Shown: piece by piece, positions 45,084 to 54,875 of the stretch
Position numbering within the stretch: the first letter of the stretch is position 1
How the letters are laid out: every line of letters begins with the position of its first letter
Assembly (NCBI GenBank): GCA_040755055.1
Contig: JBFMBS010000016.1
Coordinates: forward strand, 1 to 64,000
Length of the DNA stretch: 64,000 bases
Source of the DNA: DYJK01 sp040755055
Lineage (GTDB): Bacteria > Bacteroidota > Ignavibacteria > Ignavibacteriales > Melioribacteraceae
Direction of reading: 5' to 3'
The notes under the pieces: model-generated
The model's input: only the letters and a program-made list of their open reading frames with translations
The model's database searches: none
Told to the model about the DNA's origin: nothing
Position numbers and translations under genes: made by a program

Positions 45084-46285
45084 CAATTGTTTTTCTTCAC
45101 ATAAATTATTTTAAGACGTGGTCTAAGTAGAGCTTGTGGCTCTTTGGTACCATATATAGATATCCTTGCCGTACTTTCATCTTCATCATATAACTCAAGC
45201 AATATACCTTGATTTTCAACAGTGCCTTGTGCCCAGCGCTGCACCATCCATGTTATATCTCCGCTGAAAACATTGCCGGTTCTTTTAATTACCGTAGCTA
45301 TTAAGCTATCACCGGTTAATGATTTTGCAGTACTGTCTTTTAATATTCTTGCAAGTATAGAATCCGATTTGGCACTACCATCTATAGACGCCACCGTATC
45401 AACTGTTAGTTCTAATGTAGCTTTATTAATTATTAAATCTTTAGTGAGTGACGAGAGATCAAAAAATAGATTCCCCTTAATTGGCAGACCACCTTCTAAA
45501 ACTATTCTATTAGGATCAGTAGAAACTTCTCCGGTTACAACATGAATGTCCATATAAGGATTTATACTTATCGTATCCTTGTACACTGATGGTTTTTCCA
45601 TTACAACATGAATCAAGGGCAGAGTTTCAGAATCGGAGGATTGAAGCGATTTCAATCCAATCATTTTTTGTGTTCCGGAAGTTGGTTTCAACAACAATCC
45701 ATAATATTTAGGATTGCTCAAAGTATCGGCATGATATTCCAGCCACTTTTGAACAACTTCAGGTTCAATATCAAAATTAAATGTTGTATCGTCTATCGTT
45801 TTAGATATTAAAACATTTGTAGGATCGAAACTAAAACTGCCTGAGGATAAACTGTCTTTGTCAAATCCGGCTGAACTCCATTTCGAATTAATTTTGTGTA
45901 CAGTAAAGTCAAAATTATTCGCGGCATCACCGAGTGTATAGACCGGGGTCATCTCCATCCATACTTGTCTCACAAATGCTTCGTGGTTGTTCAATTGTGT
46001 TTTCAGAGAGTCTGTTAGAAAAATCGAGAAATGCATCAACACAACACTTTCCGAATAAGAATTTTTCCCTAATATCAATAACTCGGATGAACCCAAATTT
46101 TGTTCATCTTCAAAATAACCGGATGATTGCCTCATCCCGGTTGAATAAGAATCAAGTTCTGAAAATTGTACTTTATCTTTATCGGTTATAAGTCCAAGCC
46201 CGGTAGAAGAAGGGTCGTCATTACACGCAATAAGTAAGAAAACAGAAATAAACGAAAGGAATAAAAGCTTAACGGATTTGTTCAA
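45083..46285 (-). CDS. Outer-membrane-type lipoprotein, beta-rich
   Basis: A 400-residue lipoprotein with signal MNKSVKLLFLSFISVFLLIA followed by Cys21, giving a LIAC lipobox and then the acidic stretch NDDPSSTG. The mature part is beta-rich, and GDITWMVQRWAQGTVENQGILLELYDEDES with LRPRLKIIYVKK at the end resembles the C-terminal domain of DUF4270/DNRLRE-like proteins. The start is TTG 46285, overlapping the gmhB stop as TTGA. Probably surface- or periplasm-facing; ligand unknown. Confidence 0.7.
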   Translation of the reverse strand: MNKSVKLLFLSFISVFLLIACNDDPSSTGLGLITDKDKVQFSELDSYSTGMRQSSGYFEDEQNLGSSELLILGKNSYSESVVLMHFSIFLTDSLKTQLNNHEAFVRQVWMEMTPVYTLGDAANNFDFTVHKINSKWSSAGFDKDSLSSGSFSFDPTNVLISKTIDDTTFNFDIEPEVVQKWLEYHADTLSNPKYYGLLLKPTSGTQKMIGLKSLQSSDSETLPLIHVVMEKPSVYKDTISINPYMDIHVVTGEVSTDPNRIVLEGGLPIKGNLFFDLSSLTKDLIINKATLELTVDTVASIDGSAKSDSILARILKDSTAKSLTGDSLIATVIKRTGNVFSGDITWMVQRWAQGTVENQGILLELYDEDESTARISIYGTKEPQALLRPRLKIIYVKKNN

Positions 46286-46854
46286 TTAACTGCCTCCGGA
46301 AAATCATTATCGATATAATCACAAGCTGTTTTAAAATTTGCGGCTACAAAATTGGGCTTTTTCCCCTGATTATGCAAGACATTAATTTCAGTATTATCAT
46401 TCGTTATCAGGATTGTCTTAACACCGGCATTTATTCCGCATAATACATCTATACTCTTATCGCCAATCATATAGGACTTACCTAAATCAATTTTGTATTC
46501 GGCTGCTGCTTTAACAATCATATACGGAGATGGTTTCCGACATTTTGATTCTTCTTCCGTACTGTACTGTGGATGATATGGGCAGTAATAGAAAGCGTCT
46601 ATAGAAGTACCGTGTTCTTTAAGTAGTGCATTAATTTTTTCATTAACATTTTTCACATCATCGTGGGTCATAATACCATATGCTATTCCGGCTTGGTTTG
46701 ATATTACTATTATCTTTAGATTGAATTTATCTTTGAGGTATTTAATGCCTTCAGCTACGCCGGGCAAAAGTATAACATCATTTGGATTCTTAACATAACC
46801 GGAGTCAAAATTTATCGTTCCGTCCCTATCTAAAAATAGTGCACACTTTGGCAT
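46282..46854 (-). CDS. gmhB: HAD-IIIA phosphatase, GmhB/HisB-N-like
   Basis: A 190-residue HAD phosphatase with the DxD nucleophile motif in CALFLDRDGTINFDSGY. Motif II is in IIVISNQAG, motif III in SYMIGDKSIDV. A zinc-binding loop is seen in CPYHPQYSTEEESKC, as in GmhB, which removes the 7-phosphate of D-glycero-D-manno-heptose 1,7-bisphosphate in lipopolysaccharide core synthesis. HisB-N (histidinol-phosphatase) is the main alternative. I start it at ATG 46854. Confidence 0.85.
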   Translation of the reverse strand: MPKCALFLDRDGTINFDSGYVKNPNDVILLPGVAEGIKYLKDKFNLKIIVISNQAGIAYGIMTHDDVKNVNEKINALLKEHGTSIDAFYYCPYHPQYSTEEESKCRKPSPYMIVKAAAEYKIDLGKSYMIGDKSIDVLCGINAGVKTILITNDNTEINVLHNQGKKPNFVAANFKTACDYIDNDFPEAVN

Positions 46855-46859
46855 TAATA

Positions 46860-48347
46860 TCAATCGGTGAGTTTTTTATATAGATCAACATACTTTTTAG
46901 CGGAGTTGAGCCAGCTAAAATTAGACTTCATACCATTCTTCATAATTGTCTGCCAGGTATCTTTATCGCTATTGAAAATTTTGATCGCCTTTTTCAGTTC
47001 GGTAATCATACTGAGCGAAGTATATTTTTCGAATACGAAACCATTGCCGGAATTATTTTTTGAGTTGAACGGCTGCACTGTATCGGCTAAACCTCCGGTC
47101 TTGTGAGCAACCGGGACAGTTCCGTAAACAAGACTATACATTTGGTTCAAACCGCACGGTTCATATTTTGACGGCATCAAGAATATATCCGAACCGGCTT
47201 CAATTAAGTGAGCTAATTCTTCATCAAAACCAATGAAGCAAGAAAATTTATCCGGGTATTTGGAAGCAGCGCTTGTAAAAAATTTGTGATATTTCTTATC
47301 ACCGGTTCCAAGTAATATCAAACGCAAATTTAATTTCATCAATTGAGGGAATGCTTTCTCTAAAAGATCCAACCCTTTATCTTCAAACAATCTTGAAATC
47401 ATTCCTACAACCGGTGTACTTTCATCGTAATCAAAACCGAAATTATCTGCTAATGCTTTCTTGTTCTCTTCTTTATGCTCAATATTTTTAATTGAGTACT
47501 TATGCTTAATTTTTGTATCTACTTCAGGATTCCAAATTGTATCATCAATACCGTTGATAATTCCATACATATCTTTTTTGCGTTTGCTTAAAATTTCATG
47601 CAAGCCGGAACCAAACTCTTTGTGCTGGCAAATTTCCTTTGAGTATGTTTCGCTCACGGTGTTGATCATATCCGAATACGTGAGAGCGCTCTTCAAAAAG
47701 TTTAACTTTCCTTTAAAAAGAACACCTTTCTCGCTTTCCAATTCAGCCGGTAATGCGGTTTTAGCAAAAGTATTTTTAGAGAAAATACCCTGGAATGAAA
47801 GATTATGAATTGTAAACAAGGTTTTTATCCTTGTAAAGAGCGGATCTTTCGCAAAAGTAGATTTCAAATAAGCCGGCACCAAACCGGTTTGCCAATCATT
47901 ACAATGAATAATATCGGGTACCCAGCCAAGTTTAGTTACCAATTCGAAAACTGCACGGGCAAGCAGAATAAACCTTTCATCATTATCGGGATATTCCTCG
48001 CCGCTAAGCGGATCTGAATATAAACTATGTCTGTTTCCAAAATACTCAGGGTTATCAAGGAAGTAAATCTGTACTCTTGTCTTGGGACCTATCAAGAAAG
48101 AGGAACGGAGCGAAAAAATTACTTCTTTTTCCCCAATATTGATTTTTAAATCCTTTAACCTAACTACCTCGTGAATTTTATGCTTTCTCTCGTCTATTGC
48201 ACCATATTTGGGCACAACAATCCGAACTTGATGCCCTAATTCTTGCAATTTTTGAGGTAATGCTGACGAAACATCAGCAAGACCACCGGTTTTAATAAAT
48301 GGGACTACTTCTGATGTTACGAAAAGAATTTTATACTTTGAAGGCAT
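46860..48347 (-). CDS. glgA: Glycogen synthase (ADP-glucose type)
   Basis: Transfers glucose from ADP-glucose to growing alpha-1,4-glucan. A 495-residue GT5 enzyme with the substrate-binding KTGGLADVSSALP near residue 20, the inter-domain GIINGIDDTIWNPEVD, and the C-terminal MPSKYEPCGLNQMYSLVYGTVPVAHKTGGLADTV. Length is standard. It faces away from hutI, so a divergent promoter region of about 160 bp lies between them. Confidence 0.97.
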   Translation of the reverse strand: MPSKYKILFVTSEVVPFIKTGGLADVSSALPQKLQELGHQVRIVVPKYGAIDERKHKIHEVVRLKDLKINIGEKEVIFSLRSSFLIGPKTRVQIYFLDNPEYFGNRHSLYSDPLSGEEYPDNDERFILLARAVFELVTKLGWVPDIIHCNDWQTGLVPAYLKSTFAKDPLFTRIKTLFTIHNLSFQGIFSKNTFAKTALPAELESEKGVLFKGKLNFLKSALTYSDMINTVSETYSKEICQHKEFGSGLHEILSKRKKDMYGIINGIDDTIWNPEVDTKIKHKYSIKNIEHKEENKKALADNFGFDYDESTPVVGMISRLFEDKGLDLLEKAFPQLMKLNLRLILLGTGDKKYHKFFTSAASKYPDKFSCFIGFDEELAHLIEAGSDIFLMPSKYEPCGLNQMYSLVYGTVPVAHKTGGLADTVQPFNSKNNSGNGFVFEKYTSLSMITELKKAIKIFNSDKDTWQTIMKNGMKSNFSWLNSAKKYVDLYKKLTD

Positions 48348-48507
48348 TTACGACCGGTCCTATAGTTTTGAACATGCAAAAATACGAAAATTGAAATCCA
48401 CCAACAAAAAGATTAGAAAATAAACTTATTATTTATCTATTTTTGAAGTGGGCAATAAAAACCAATTTTCGACTGTTTTTAGGCGATTTTATAAGATTTT
48501 AACTTTT
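48348..48507. promoter_or_regulatory. Divergent promoter region between glgA and hutI
   Basis: About 160 bp separate two outward-facing genes, so both promoters should be here. No strong inverted repeat or clear -33/-7 pair was identified by eye. Confidence 0.4.
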
Positions 48508-49764
48508 ATGAAAAAATTAATTAAAGAACCTTCCCAAATTGTTACCGTTAATACTTATGGTAAAAATTACAAAAGAGGGAAAGATTCAGCTTCGATTGAA
48601 CCGCTTTTTGATCATTCTATAATAGTTGAAGACGGAATAATAAAAGACTTCATAAAAAATTCGTCGATTAATAAACAAAGATTTGATGAAATAATTGAGA
48701 CAAAAGACCGGTTGGTAATGCCGGGTCTAATTGAGTGCCATACTCATACTGCCTTTGCCGGGAACAGATCTAATGAATTTTTGATGCGGCTTGATGGTGC
48801 AACATACGAGGAAATTGCCGAAGCCGGCGGAGGTATCAACTCAACTGTTAAAGCTGTACGACAATCATCCTTTGAAGATTTGATAAAAATTATTAAACCA
48901 AGGATAGTTAATTTTATTTCGCAAGGCGTTACTGCATTAGAAATTAAAAGCGGATACGGATTAAGTTATTATGATGAAATTAAACTGCTCCAGGTAATTA
49001 ATTATTTTAATAAATTACTGCCTATCGATATAATCCCGACTTTCCTCGGCGCACACACTTACCCTCTTGAATACAAAAACGATCATAAGAATTACATCAA
49101 ACTAATAACCGATGAACTACTTCCTTTTGTAATTAAAAACAATTTGGCTGAGTTTATAGATGCATTTTGTGAGAAGAGTGCTTTTAGTTCTGATGAGGTG
49201 GATAAAATATTTACAAAAGCAAAAAAGCTGGGTTATAAATTACGGCTTCACACAGAACAGTTTAATAATATAGGCGGATTAGATACTGCACTAAAACATA
49301 AAGCATTGTCTGTCGATCATCTTGAGGTAATCCGAGAAGAAGATATCCACAAATTGGCTAAAGCAGATATCGTTTCAGTTTTGCTTCCGGGAGTTTCATT
49401 TTTCTTAAACTACAATTATGCACCGGCAAGAAAATTAATTGATCAAGGTGCAACAGTTGCGTTATCAACTGATTTCAACCCGGGGTCATCAAACATACAG
49501 AACTTACATTTCATTATGAGTCTGGCAGCACTTCACATGAAAATGAAAGCGGAAGAAATAATAAGTGCCGTTACAATAAATGCGGCAAAAGCAATTGATA
49601 TGAATGATAAAACCGGGAGCTTGGAAATCGGTAAGCAAGCGGATTTTTCTATTTTCGATGCACACGGCTATACCGAAATTATCTACAACATCGGGCAGAA
49701 CTTAAATGTAATGACAATCAAAAAAGGCAATATCATCTATAAACGTAATCCGGAGAATTCATGA
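48508..49764 (+). CDS. hutI: Imidazolonepropionase
   Basis: Opens the imidazolone ring to give N-formimino-L-glutamate in histidine degradation. An amidohydrolase of 418 residues from ATG 48508. The metal motif HxH is in MPGLIECHTHTAFAGNRS (His78, His80), followed by GGGINSTVKAVR, LRLHTEQFN with a further His, and ALSTDFNPGSSN. A GTG at 48448 would add twenty residues and is not favoured. The stop overlaps ftcD by four bases (ATGA). Confidence 0.95.
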   Translation: MKKLIKEPSQIVTVNTYGKNYKRGKDSASIEPLFDHSIIVEDGIIKDFIKNSSINKQRFDEIIETKDRLVMPGLIECHTHTAFAGNRSNEFLMRLDGATYEEIAEAGGGINSTVKAVRQSSFEDLIKIIKPRIVNFISQGVTALEIKSGYGLSYYDEIKLLQVINYFNKLLPIDIIPTFLGAHTYPLEYKNDHKNYIKLITDELLPFVIKNNLAEFIDAFCEKSAFSSDEVDKIFTKAKKLGYKLRLHTEQFNNIGGLDTALKHKALSVDHLEVIREEDIHKLAKADIVSVLLPGVSFFLNYNYAPARKLIDQGATVALSTDFNPGSSNIQNLHFIMSLAALHMKMKAEEIISAVTINAAKAIDMNDKTGSLEIGKQADFSIFDAHGYTEIIYNIGQNLNVMTIKKGNIIYKRNPENS

Positions 49765-50798
49765 CACAAGAGAGTAGAAAGAAAAAAATAATTGAATGCG
49801 TACCAAATTTTAGTGAGGGAAGAGATCAAAAAACTTTTGATGCAATTAGAAATGCCGTTAATTCCACCGAAGATGTTAAGTTGCTTAGTCTTGAACCCGA
49901 TGCTGATTACAACCGCGTTGTTGTTACACTTGCCGGTAACGAAGAAGGAATTTTAAACGGGGCGGTAAATGCTTGCAAAGCTGCTGCCGGACATATCGAT
50001 ATGAGAAAACACAAAGGCGAGCATCCGCGTCTCGGTGCTATCGATGTTGTTCCCTTTGTACCGGTTTCGAACGTTACGACTGAAGAATGTGTTAAAATAT
50101 CCGAACGATTTGCAGATATAATTTCTAAAGGATTAAATGTACCGGTTTATTTATACGAACATGCTGCAAGAAAAGCCGATAGAAAAAGTTTATCGAGCAT
50201 CCGTCAAGGTGAGTATGAAGGATTGGAAGAAAAATTAAAGGACCCGAATTGGGCGCCCGATTACGGCGAAGCAAAATTTAATCCCAAACTCGGTGCAATT
50301 GTAACCGGCTCACGCTTCTTTTTGATTGCATACAATGTAAATATCAGTTCTACAGATGTTAAGTATGCAAAAGAGATTGCCGAAATTTTACGTGAAAGCG
50401 GTTATGCTAAGCGCGATGAAAATGGTAATGTTATAAAAAAAGACGGCAAAACCGTAAAAGTGCCGGGACGATTGAAAGAATTTAAAGGAATGGGTGTATC
50501 ATTAGAAAAATATAATTGTACACAAGTATCAATCAACTTAACTAATTACAAGGTTACACCAATACATGTAGCTTTTGAAGAAGTAAAAAAAGAAGCACTA
50601 AGACTTGGTGTTGATGTTAACGGAAGCGAGATAGTTGGATTAGTACCGCTTGAGGCGTTACTCGAAGCCGGGAAATTTTATTCTGATAATAATGAAACCG
50701 ATGAAAAGAAATTAGTGGGGTTGGCTATCGATAAATTAGGATTGAGTTCGCTCAATCAATTTTTACCGGAAGAAAAAATAATTGAAAACATTATTTAA
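49761..50798 (+). CDS. ftcD: Glutamate formimidoyltransferase
   Basis: Transfers the formimino group from formiminoglutamate to tetrahydrofolate. Of 345 residues, conserved blocks are IECVPNFSEGRD at the N-terminus, HKGEHPRLGAIDVVPFVPV with the active-site region, and YNCTQVSINLTNYKVTPIHVAFE. Only the transferase half of the mammalian bifunctional protein is here; the deaminase half is a separate gene 150 bases on. Confidence 0.97.
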   Translation: MTQESRKKKIIECVPNFSEGRDQKTFDAIRNAVNSTEDVKLLSLEPDADYNRVVVTLAGNEEGILNGAVNACKAAAGHIDMRKHKGEHPRLGAIDVVPFVPVSNVTTEECVKISERFADIISKGLNVPVYLYEHAARKADRKSLSSIRQGEYEGLEEKLKDPNWAPDYGEAKFNPKLGAIVTGSRFFLIAYNVNISSTDVKYAKEIAEILRESGYAKRDENGNVIKKDGKTVKVPGRLKEFKGMGVSLEKYNCTQVSINLTNYKVTPIHVAFEEVKKEALRLGVDVNGSEIVGLVPLEALLEAGKFYSDNNETDEKKLVGLAIDKLGLSSLNQFLPEEKIIENII

Positions 50799-50804
50799 TT
50801 CTGA

Positions 50805-50945
50805 GGAGTCCCGGAAGTTACGGGACGACGAACTTGTCCGCCGTTTTTAAAGCGGAGAATCTCATAATAATATGTGATAGAGATTCTTCTCCCGAAAATT
50901 CGCTACGCTTATTTTCGGTATCAGAATGACAAAGAATAGGAGTAA
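50805..50945. repeat. Hairpin-rich intergenic repeat between ftcD and fchA
   Basis: The gap has three inverted repeats: tcccg...cggga near 50808-50824, ggagaatctc (50855-50864) against gagattcttctcc, and cgaaaatt against attttcg with gctacgct between, followed by tcagaatgac. The last word resembles dispersed repeats seen elsewhere in such genomes. It interrupts an otherwise tight operon. Confidence 0.55.
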
Positions 50946-50947
50946 CA

Positions 50948-51580
50948 ATGGATCTCTCAAAAACAATGCAAGAATATTTTAACGAATTATCTTCAAACTC
51001 GCCAACACCGGGCGGCGGAAATGTTGCGGCGCTTTGCGGTGCTTTATCGGCAAGTCTGGGTACTATGGTATGCAATCTTACAATCGGCAAAAAGAAATAT
51101 GCAGAAGTTGAAAGTGAAATGATTACTTTAAAAGGGAAATTAGAGACCTATCAGAAAAAATTTATTGAACTCGCTCAAAAAGACAACGAAGCATTTGATA
51201 ATGTTATGGCAGCATTTAAACTTCCTAAAGAATCGGACCAAGAAAAAACAGTTAGGGCAAATGCCATAGAGCAAGCAACAATCGGTGCGGCAGAAATCCC
51301 TTCCGAAGTAATAAAAAATTGTTACGGGCTATTGCCGCATATAAAAGTTGTGGTGGATAAAGGAAATAAAAATTCACTATCCGATGCCGGTGTAGCGGCA
51401 TCACTCATAAAAACATCTTCTTACGGAGCTTATCTAAATGTACTAATCAACTGCGCTTCGTTAAATAACCAGACTATTGCCGATGAAATAAGAAAAAGAG
51501 CTTCAATACTTAATGAAGAAATTGATCGTGGGACTACTTTGCTTCTTGAATCAATAATTAAATCTCTTATGCCGTCATGA
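50948..51580 (+). CDS. fchA: Formiminotetrahydrofolate cyclodeaminase
   Basis: Converts formimino-tetrahydrofolate to methenyl-tetrahydrofolate with release of ammonia. A 210-residue all-helical protein with the family start TPGGGNVAALCGALSASLGTMV, KDNEAFDNVMAAFKLP and a C-terminal helical bundle with NPNPDLxx-like GVAASLIKTSSYGAYLNV. AGGAG precedes the ATG. It overlaps the next gene by four bases. Confidence 0.94.
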   Translation: MDLSKTMQEYFNELSSNSPTPGGGNVAALCGALSASLGTMVCNLTIGKKKYAEVESEMITLKGKLETYQKKFIELAQKDNEAFDNVMAAFKLPKESDQEKTVRANAIEQATIGAAEIPSEVIKNCYGLLPHIKVVVDKGNKNSLSDAGVAASLIKTSSYGAYLNVLINCASLNNQTIADEIRKRASILNEEIDRGTTLLLESIIKSLMPS

Positions 51581-52806
51581 AATTTTGGTTATTTTTTTTA
51601 TTGATTCCTTCCTTTTTATTTGCTCAAAACCAAAAAGTACTTTTAGGACTTGATGTTTTAGAGAGAGATAATTTTTCAATTCTATCCGGCAAAAGAGTTG
51701 GGCTGGTTACAAACCATACCGGGCTTAACAGCAGATTGGTTTCTAATGTTGATCTTTTTAACAAAGCAAAAAACTTTGATCTTATTTCTGTTTTTAGTCC
51801 CGAACATGGATTCAAGGGATTTAATTCCGCCGGTGAAGCAACTAACGATTACGTTGATAGTTTAACCGGCATTAAATTTTATTCACTCTATGGAAAGCGG
51901 CAAAAACCTACTCCCGAAATGCTTTCCGATATCGATCTGCTTGTGTACGATATCCAGGATATTGGATGCCGCTCTTATACTTACATAAGCACACTTGGCT
52001 ATGCAATGGAAGCCGCAGCCGAAAATAATATTGAGTTTGTTGTTCTTGATAGACCTAATCCGCTTGGCGGTCTTCGTATCGAAGGAAATATTCCCGAAGA
52101 TAATTTCATTTCATTCGTAAGCCGTTTCAAAATTCCTTATGTGTACGGATTAACTTGCGGCGAGCTGGCTTACCTTATAAACGAAGAAGGAATGCTTTCA
52201 AACGGTGTTAAGTGCAAGCTGAATATAATTAAAATGAACGGATGGGAACGCTGGATGACCTTTGATGATACCGGTTTAATATGGGTGCCGACTTCAGCTA
52301 ACGTTCCGTATAGCCAAACTCCCTACTATGTTGTAAGCACCGGTGTACTCGGTGAGCTTGTAACTATTTCAATCGGAATTAGCTACACGCTTCCGTTCCA
52401 GACTTTTGCCGCAGATTGGATTAATGCAGATTCATTAGCAGACGGAATGAACAAGCTCAATCTTAACGGGGTCGTTTTCAGACCGATTACATACAAAACG
52501 AATTATGGAATCTGGCTCGATAAAATTCTGAATGGCGTTCAAATTCACTTAACTAATCCCGATGCAATCGATCTTTTGGAATTGCAATTCTATTTTATGC
52601 AAGTCCACAACCAACTGTATCCCGATAAAAAAATATTTGCCCTCACAGATTCAACACGGACAAAAATGTTTGACAAAGTAATGGGCACAGACCAGGTTAG
52701 ATTAAAATTTTCTGAAAGATACCGCGTTGAAGATATAAAATTCATTTTGAAAAAAGACATCAGCCGGTTCAGAAAAATTGCGAAGAGATATTATTTGTAT
52801 AACTAA
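51577..52806 (+). CDS. DUF1343 protein, NamZ-like exo-N-acetylmuramidase
   Basis: A secreted protein of 409 residues with signal MKFWLFFLLIPSFLFAQ. Conserved DUF1343 blocks are GLVTNHTGLNS, FSPEHGFKG with the Glu-His pair, LLVYDIQDIGCRSYTYI, RPNPLGG and the central WVPTSANVPY. A characterised member (NamZ of B. subtilis) removes terminal N-acetylmuramic acid from muropeptides. It is translationally coupled to fchA, though the pathway link to histidine degradation is not obvious; cell-wall recycling is the likely role. Confidence 0.88.
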   Translation: MKFWLFFLLIPSFLFAQNQKVLLGLDVLERDNFSILSGKRVGLVTNHTGLNSRLVSNVDLFNKAKNFDLISVFSPEHGFKGFNSAGEATNDYVDSLTGIKFYSLYGKRQKPTPEMLSDIDLLVYDIQDIGCRSYTYISTLGYAMEAAAENNIEFVVLDRPNPLGGLRIEGNIPEDNFISFVSRFKIPYVYGLTCGELAYLINEEGMLSNGVKCKLNIIKMNGWERWMTFDDTGLIWVPTSANVPYSQTPYYVVSTGVLGELVTISIGISYTLPFQTFAADWINADSLADGMNKLNLNGVVFRPITYKTNYGIWLDKILNGVQIHLTNPDAIDLLELQFYFMQVHNQLYPDKKIFALTDSTRTKMFDKVMGTDQVRLKFSERYRVEDIKFILKKDISRFRKIAKRYYLYN

Positions 52807-52840
52807 CTACAATTGTATTAACGGATTAACAATAATATAA

Positions 52841-53749
52841 TTAAAAAAGTTTTGTTTGGTTCTTGTATTCAGAAATCCTTTTATCAGCAAGTTGTATATA
52901 TTTTTTATTTGTATCATAACCAACATAGTTTCGATCATTTTTTATTGCTGCCAGACTTGTAGTTCCACTACCTAAAAAGGGATCTAAAATTATATCTTGT
53001 TTGAAAGAATATAATTTTATTAAACGGTGTGGAAGTTCTTCTGGGAAAGGTGCTGGATGACCAATTTTTTTTGCGGATACTGCTGGGAATGTCCACACGC
53101 TTTTAGTCCATTCTAAAAATTCTTCTTTTGTAATTGTACTTTCTTTCCCTTTATTCGCGTGGCTAAATGAATCTTTTGAAAAAACCAAAATATATTCGTG
53201 AATATCTCTTAATACGGGATTCGCAGCAGATAACCAACTACCCCATGCTGTAGAAGGACTAGCACTCGACGCTTTATTCCAAATGATTTCTCCTCGCATC
53301 ATAAACCCAATTTCGTTCATATCTTTTATAATATAACTATGGAGCGGCAAATATGGCTTTCTTCCAAGATTTGCCACATTAATACAAACACGCCCACCAG
53401 GGACTAAGACGCGATAGGTCTCTTTCCAAACATTTTTAAGTAGTAATAAGTATTCTTCCAAATTTAGATTATCATCATATTCTTTTGTCACGTTATAAGG
53501 AGGGGAAGTAATCATCAAATGAATTGAATTGTCAGGTAATTCAATCATTTGCTCACTTGAATGACAAAAGTGTTTATTAAGTAATTCTTGAGAAACTTTA
53601 TTTTCAATGTGTTTTATTTTTTTGTCAGTTTGCAATCCCTCATATAATCTTGAATTGTAAAATTGAGACGAATCGTGATTAATTCTACCGGGACTACCGA
53701 AAGAACTTGTAACAGTTCCATTTTTGACGGTGATTACTCTTGAGCCCAT
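52841..53749 (-). CDS. Site-specific DNA methyltransferase (amino-methylating, N6A/N4C type)
   Basis: The modification part of a type II system. A 302-residue enzyme with the catalytic motif IV SPPYNV (S/DPPY class) near residue 82, followed by DDNLNLEEYLLLLKNVWKETYRVLVPGGRVCINV, and the SAM-binding motif I at the C-terminal side in DPFLGSGTTSLAAI. Catalytic motif before SAM motif gives the beta order. SPPY favours cytosine-N4 methylation. It overlaps the endonuclease gene by 16 bases. Confidence 0.9.
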   Translation of the reverse strand: MGSRVITVKNGTVTSSFGSPGRINHDSSQFYNSRLYEGLQTDKKIKHIENKVSQELLNKHFCHSSEQMIELPDNSIHLMITSPPYNVTKEYDDNLNLEEYLLLLKNVWKETYRVLVPGGRVCINVANLGRKPYLPLHSYIIKDMNEIGFMMRGEIIWNKASSASPSTAWGSWLSAANPVLRDIHEYILVFSKDSFSHANKGKESTITKEEFLEWTKSVWTFPAVSAKKIGHPAPFPEELPHRLIKLYSFKQDIILDPFLGSGTTSLAAIKNDRNYVGYDTNKKYIQLADKRISEYKNQTKLF

Positions 53750-54366
53750 AAATCAATCCACCTTTTAAATGCGTTAAATTTGATTTCTTCCTTTTTCCAA
53801 TCGATAACTATTTTATGAATATCATTATGTTCAACTAATTTTTGTAATGCTTTAGAGGATATTTCAACACCTCTTGGATTTGTACCTTGACTAGGTAACT
53901 TAATATAATCCTCTCTGCCTATAGAATTAAATATATCTTGTTGAACTTGTTGTGGAAAATAAAATAAACCTCCAGAATTTTCCCAGTTAATTTGCACATA
54001 AATCATATCACAAGAAGGTATGTATTTATTTTGAAATTCGAGTGCATTTCGAGCATCTACTGTCCAGATAAGTTTTACTCCAGTGTAACCACTTCCACTT
54101 TTAGTTTTAATCGAAATTGGTTTACCAAATAATTTGACATCTACTTCCGGTTCTGTTATAGGGATTTCTGTTTCAACGTTCCCTTCACCAAATTTGTAAA
54201 TCAGTAACGAAACAATTATTCGTTCTCTAATTGAACCGACTTCCATTCCAACTTTTCCAGCTCTTTGGCTTTCTAATTCAGCAATTTGAAATAATTTCGG
54301 TAATTTGATTTGAACTTTTTTAACAATATCCGCTTCTGTAAAAAGCTTTAGTATGTTCTTATCCAT
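53734..54366 (-). CDS. Type II restriction endonuclease, possibly ThaI-like
   Basis: A 210-residue protein with a PD-(D/E)xK-like core: EPEVDVKLFGKPISIKTKSG supplies the acidic residues and the lysine. Preceding IRERIIVSLLIYKFGEGNVETEIPI gives the Arg/Glu-rich helix. Overall look and size recall the ThaI family, whose namesake cuts CGCG; I hold that at moderate-to-low confidence. Its position just upstream of, and overlapping, an amino-methyltransferase makes the restriction role likely. Confidence 0.72.
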   Translation of the reverse strand: MDKNILKLFTEADIVKKVQIKLPKLFQIAELESQRAGKVGMEVGSIRERIIVSLLIYKFGEGNVETEIPITEPEVDVKLFGKPISIKTKSGSGYTGVKLIWTVDARNALEFQNKYIPSCDMIYVQINWENSGGLFYFPQQVQQDIFNSIGREDYIKLPSQGTNPRGVEISSKALQKLVEHNDIHKIVIDWKKEEIKFNAFKRWIDLWAQE

Positions 54367-54875
54367 AATTCTCTATAATAATTTGAGGATTCTTTATCCC
54401 AAGATACTAAATCCAAAGAACAAAATATTGGTTAATTCTATATGTATGTTAACTATTGAATTATTCTGTAATAATCTATTCGCAGTGAAAGCGATCATCA
54501 TATTGCTAAAATAATAGAAGTTTAAGAAGAGTTTTCAATATCAACTTAAATTTATCAAGGAAAGTTGTCAAGAAGTTTTTTACGACCTCCCCCACCCCTT
54601 CCCACTTGTCCGCCATCTTGTTGGGGGGATGAAAGGAATGTGTAACAAAGAAGAAAGTATCATGTTAGATACAAATGAAACTTGTGAAAAATCATTTTTA
54701 AAATCCTGGAGACTAGTAATAGAACACAGATGACGCAAATTTGATGGAACTTGCCTGACGGCAGTCAGGTTTTCACGGATTTTAATCTGCGTAAATCAGC
54801 TAAATCTGTGTATGATCTTGAGCTTGTGGAAGATCATCAGTGTGCCATTCATAATTTTTCAGAAGTCTCTAAATT
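54367..54875. repeat. 509-bp gap with dispersed-repeat remnants and a hairpin
   Basis: No gene is supported. At 54754-54769 a perfect hairpin cctgac-ggca-gtcagg is followed by tttt. Around it lie acagatgacgcaaattt and cacggattttaatctgcgtaaatcag, typical of a dispersed intergenic repeat. The end tcatcagtgtgccatt (near 54836) also occurs near 8441 beside the first ECF42 gene, so at least two copies are in the window. Confidence 0.6.
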
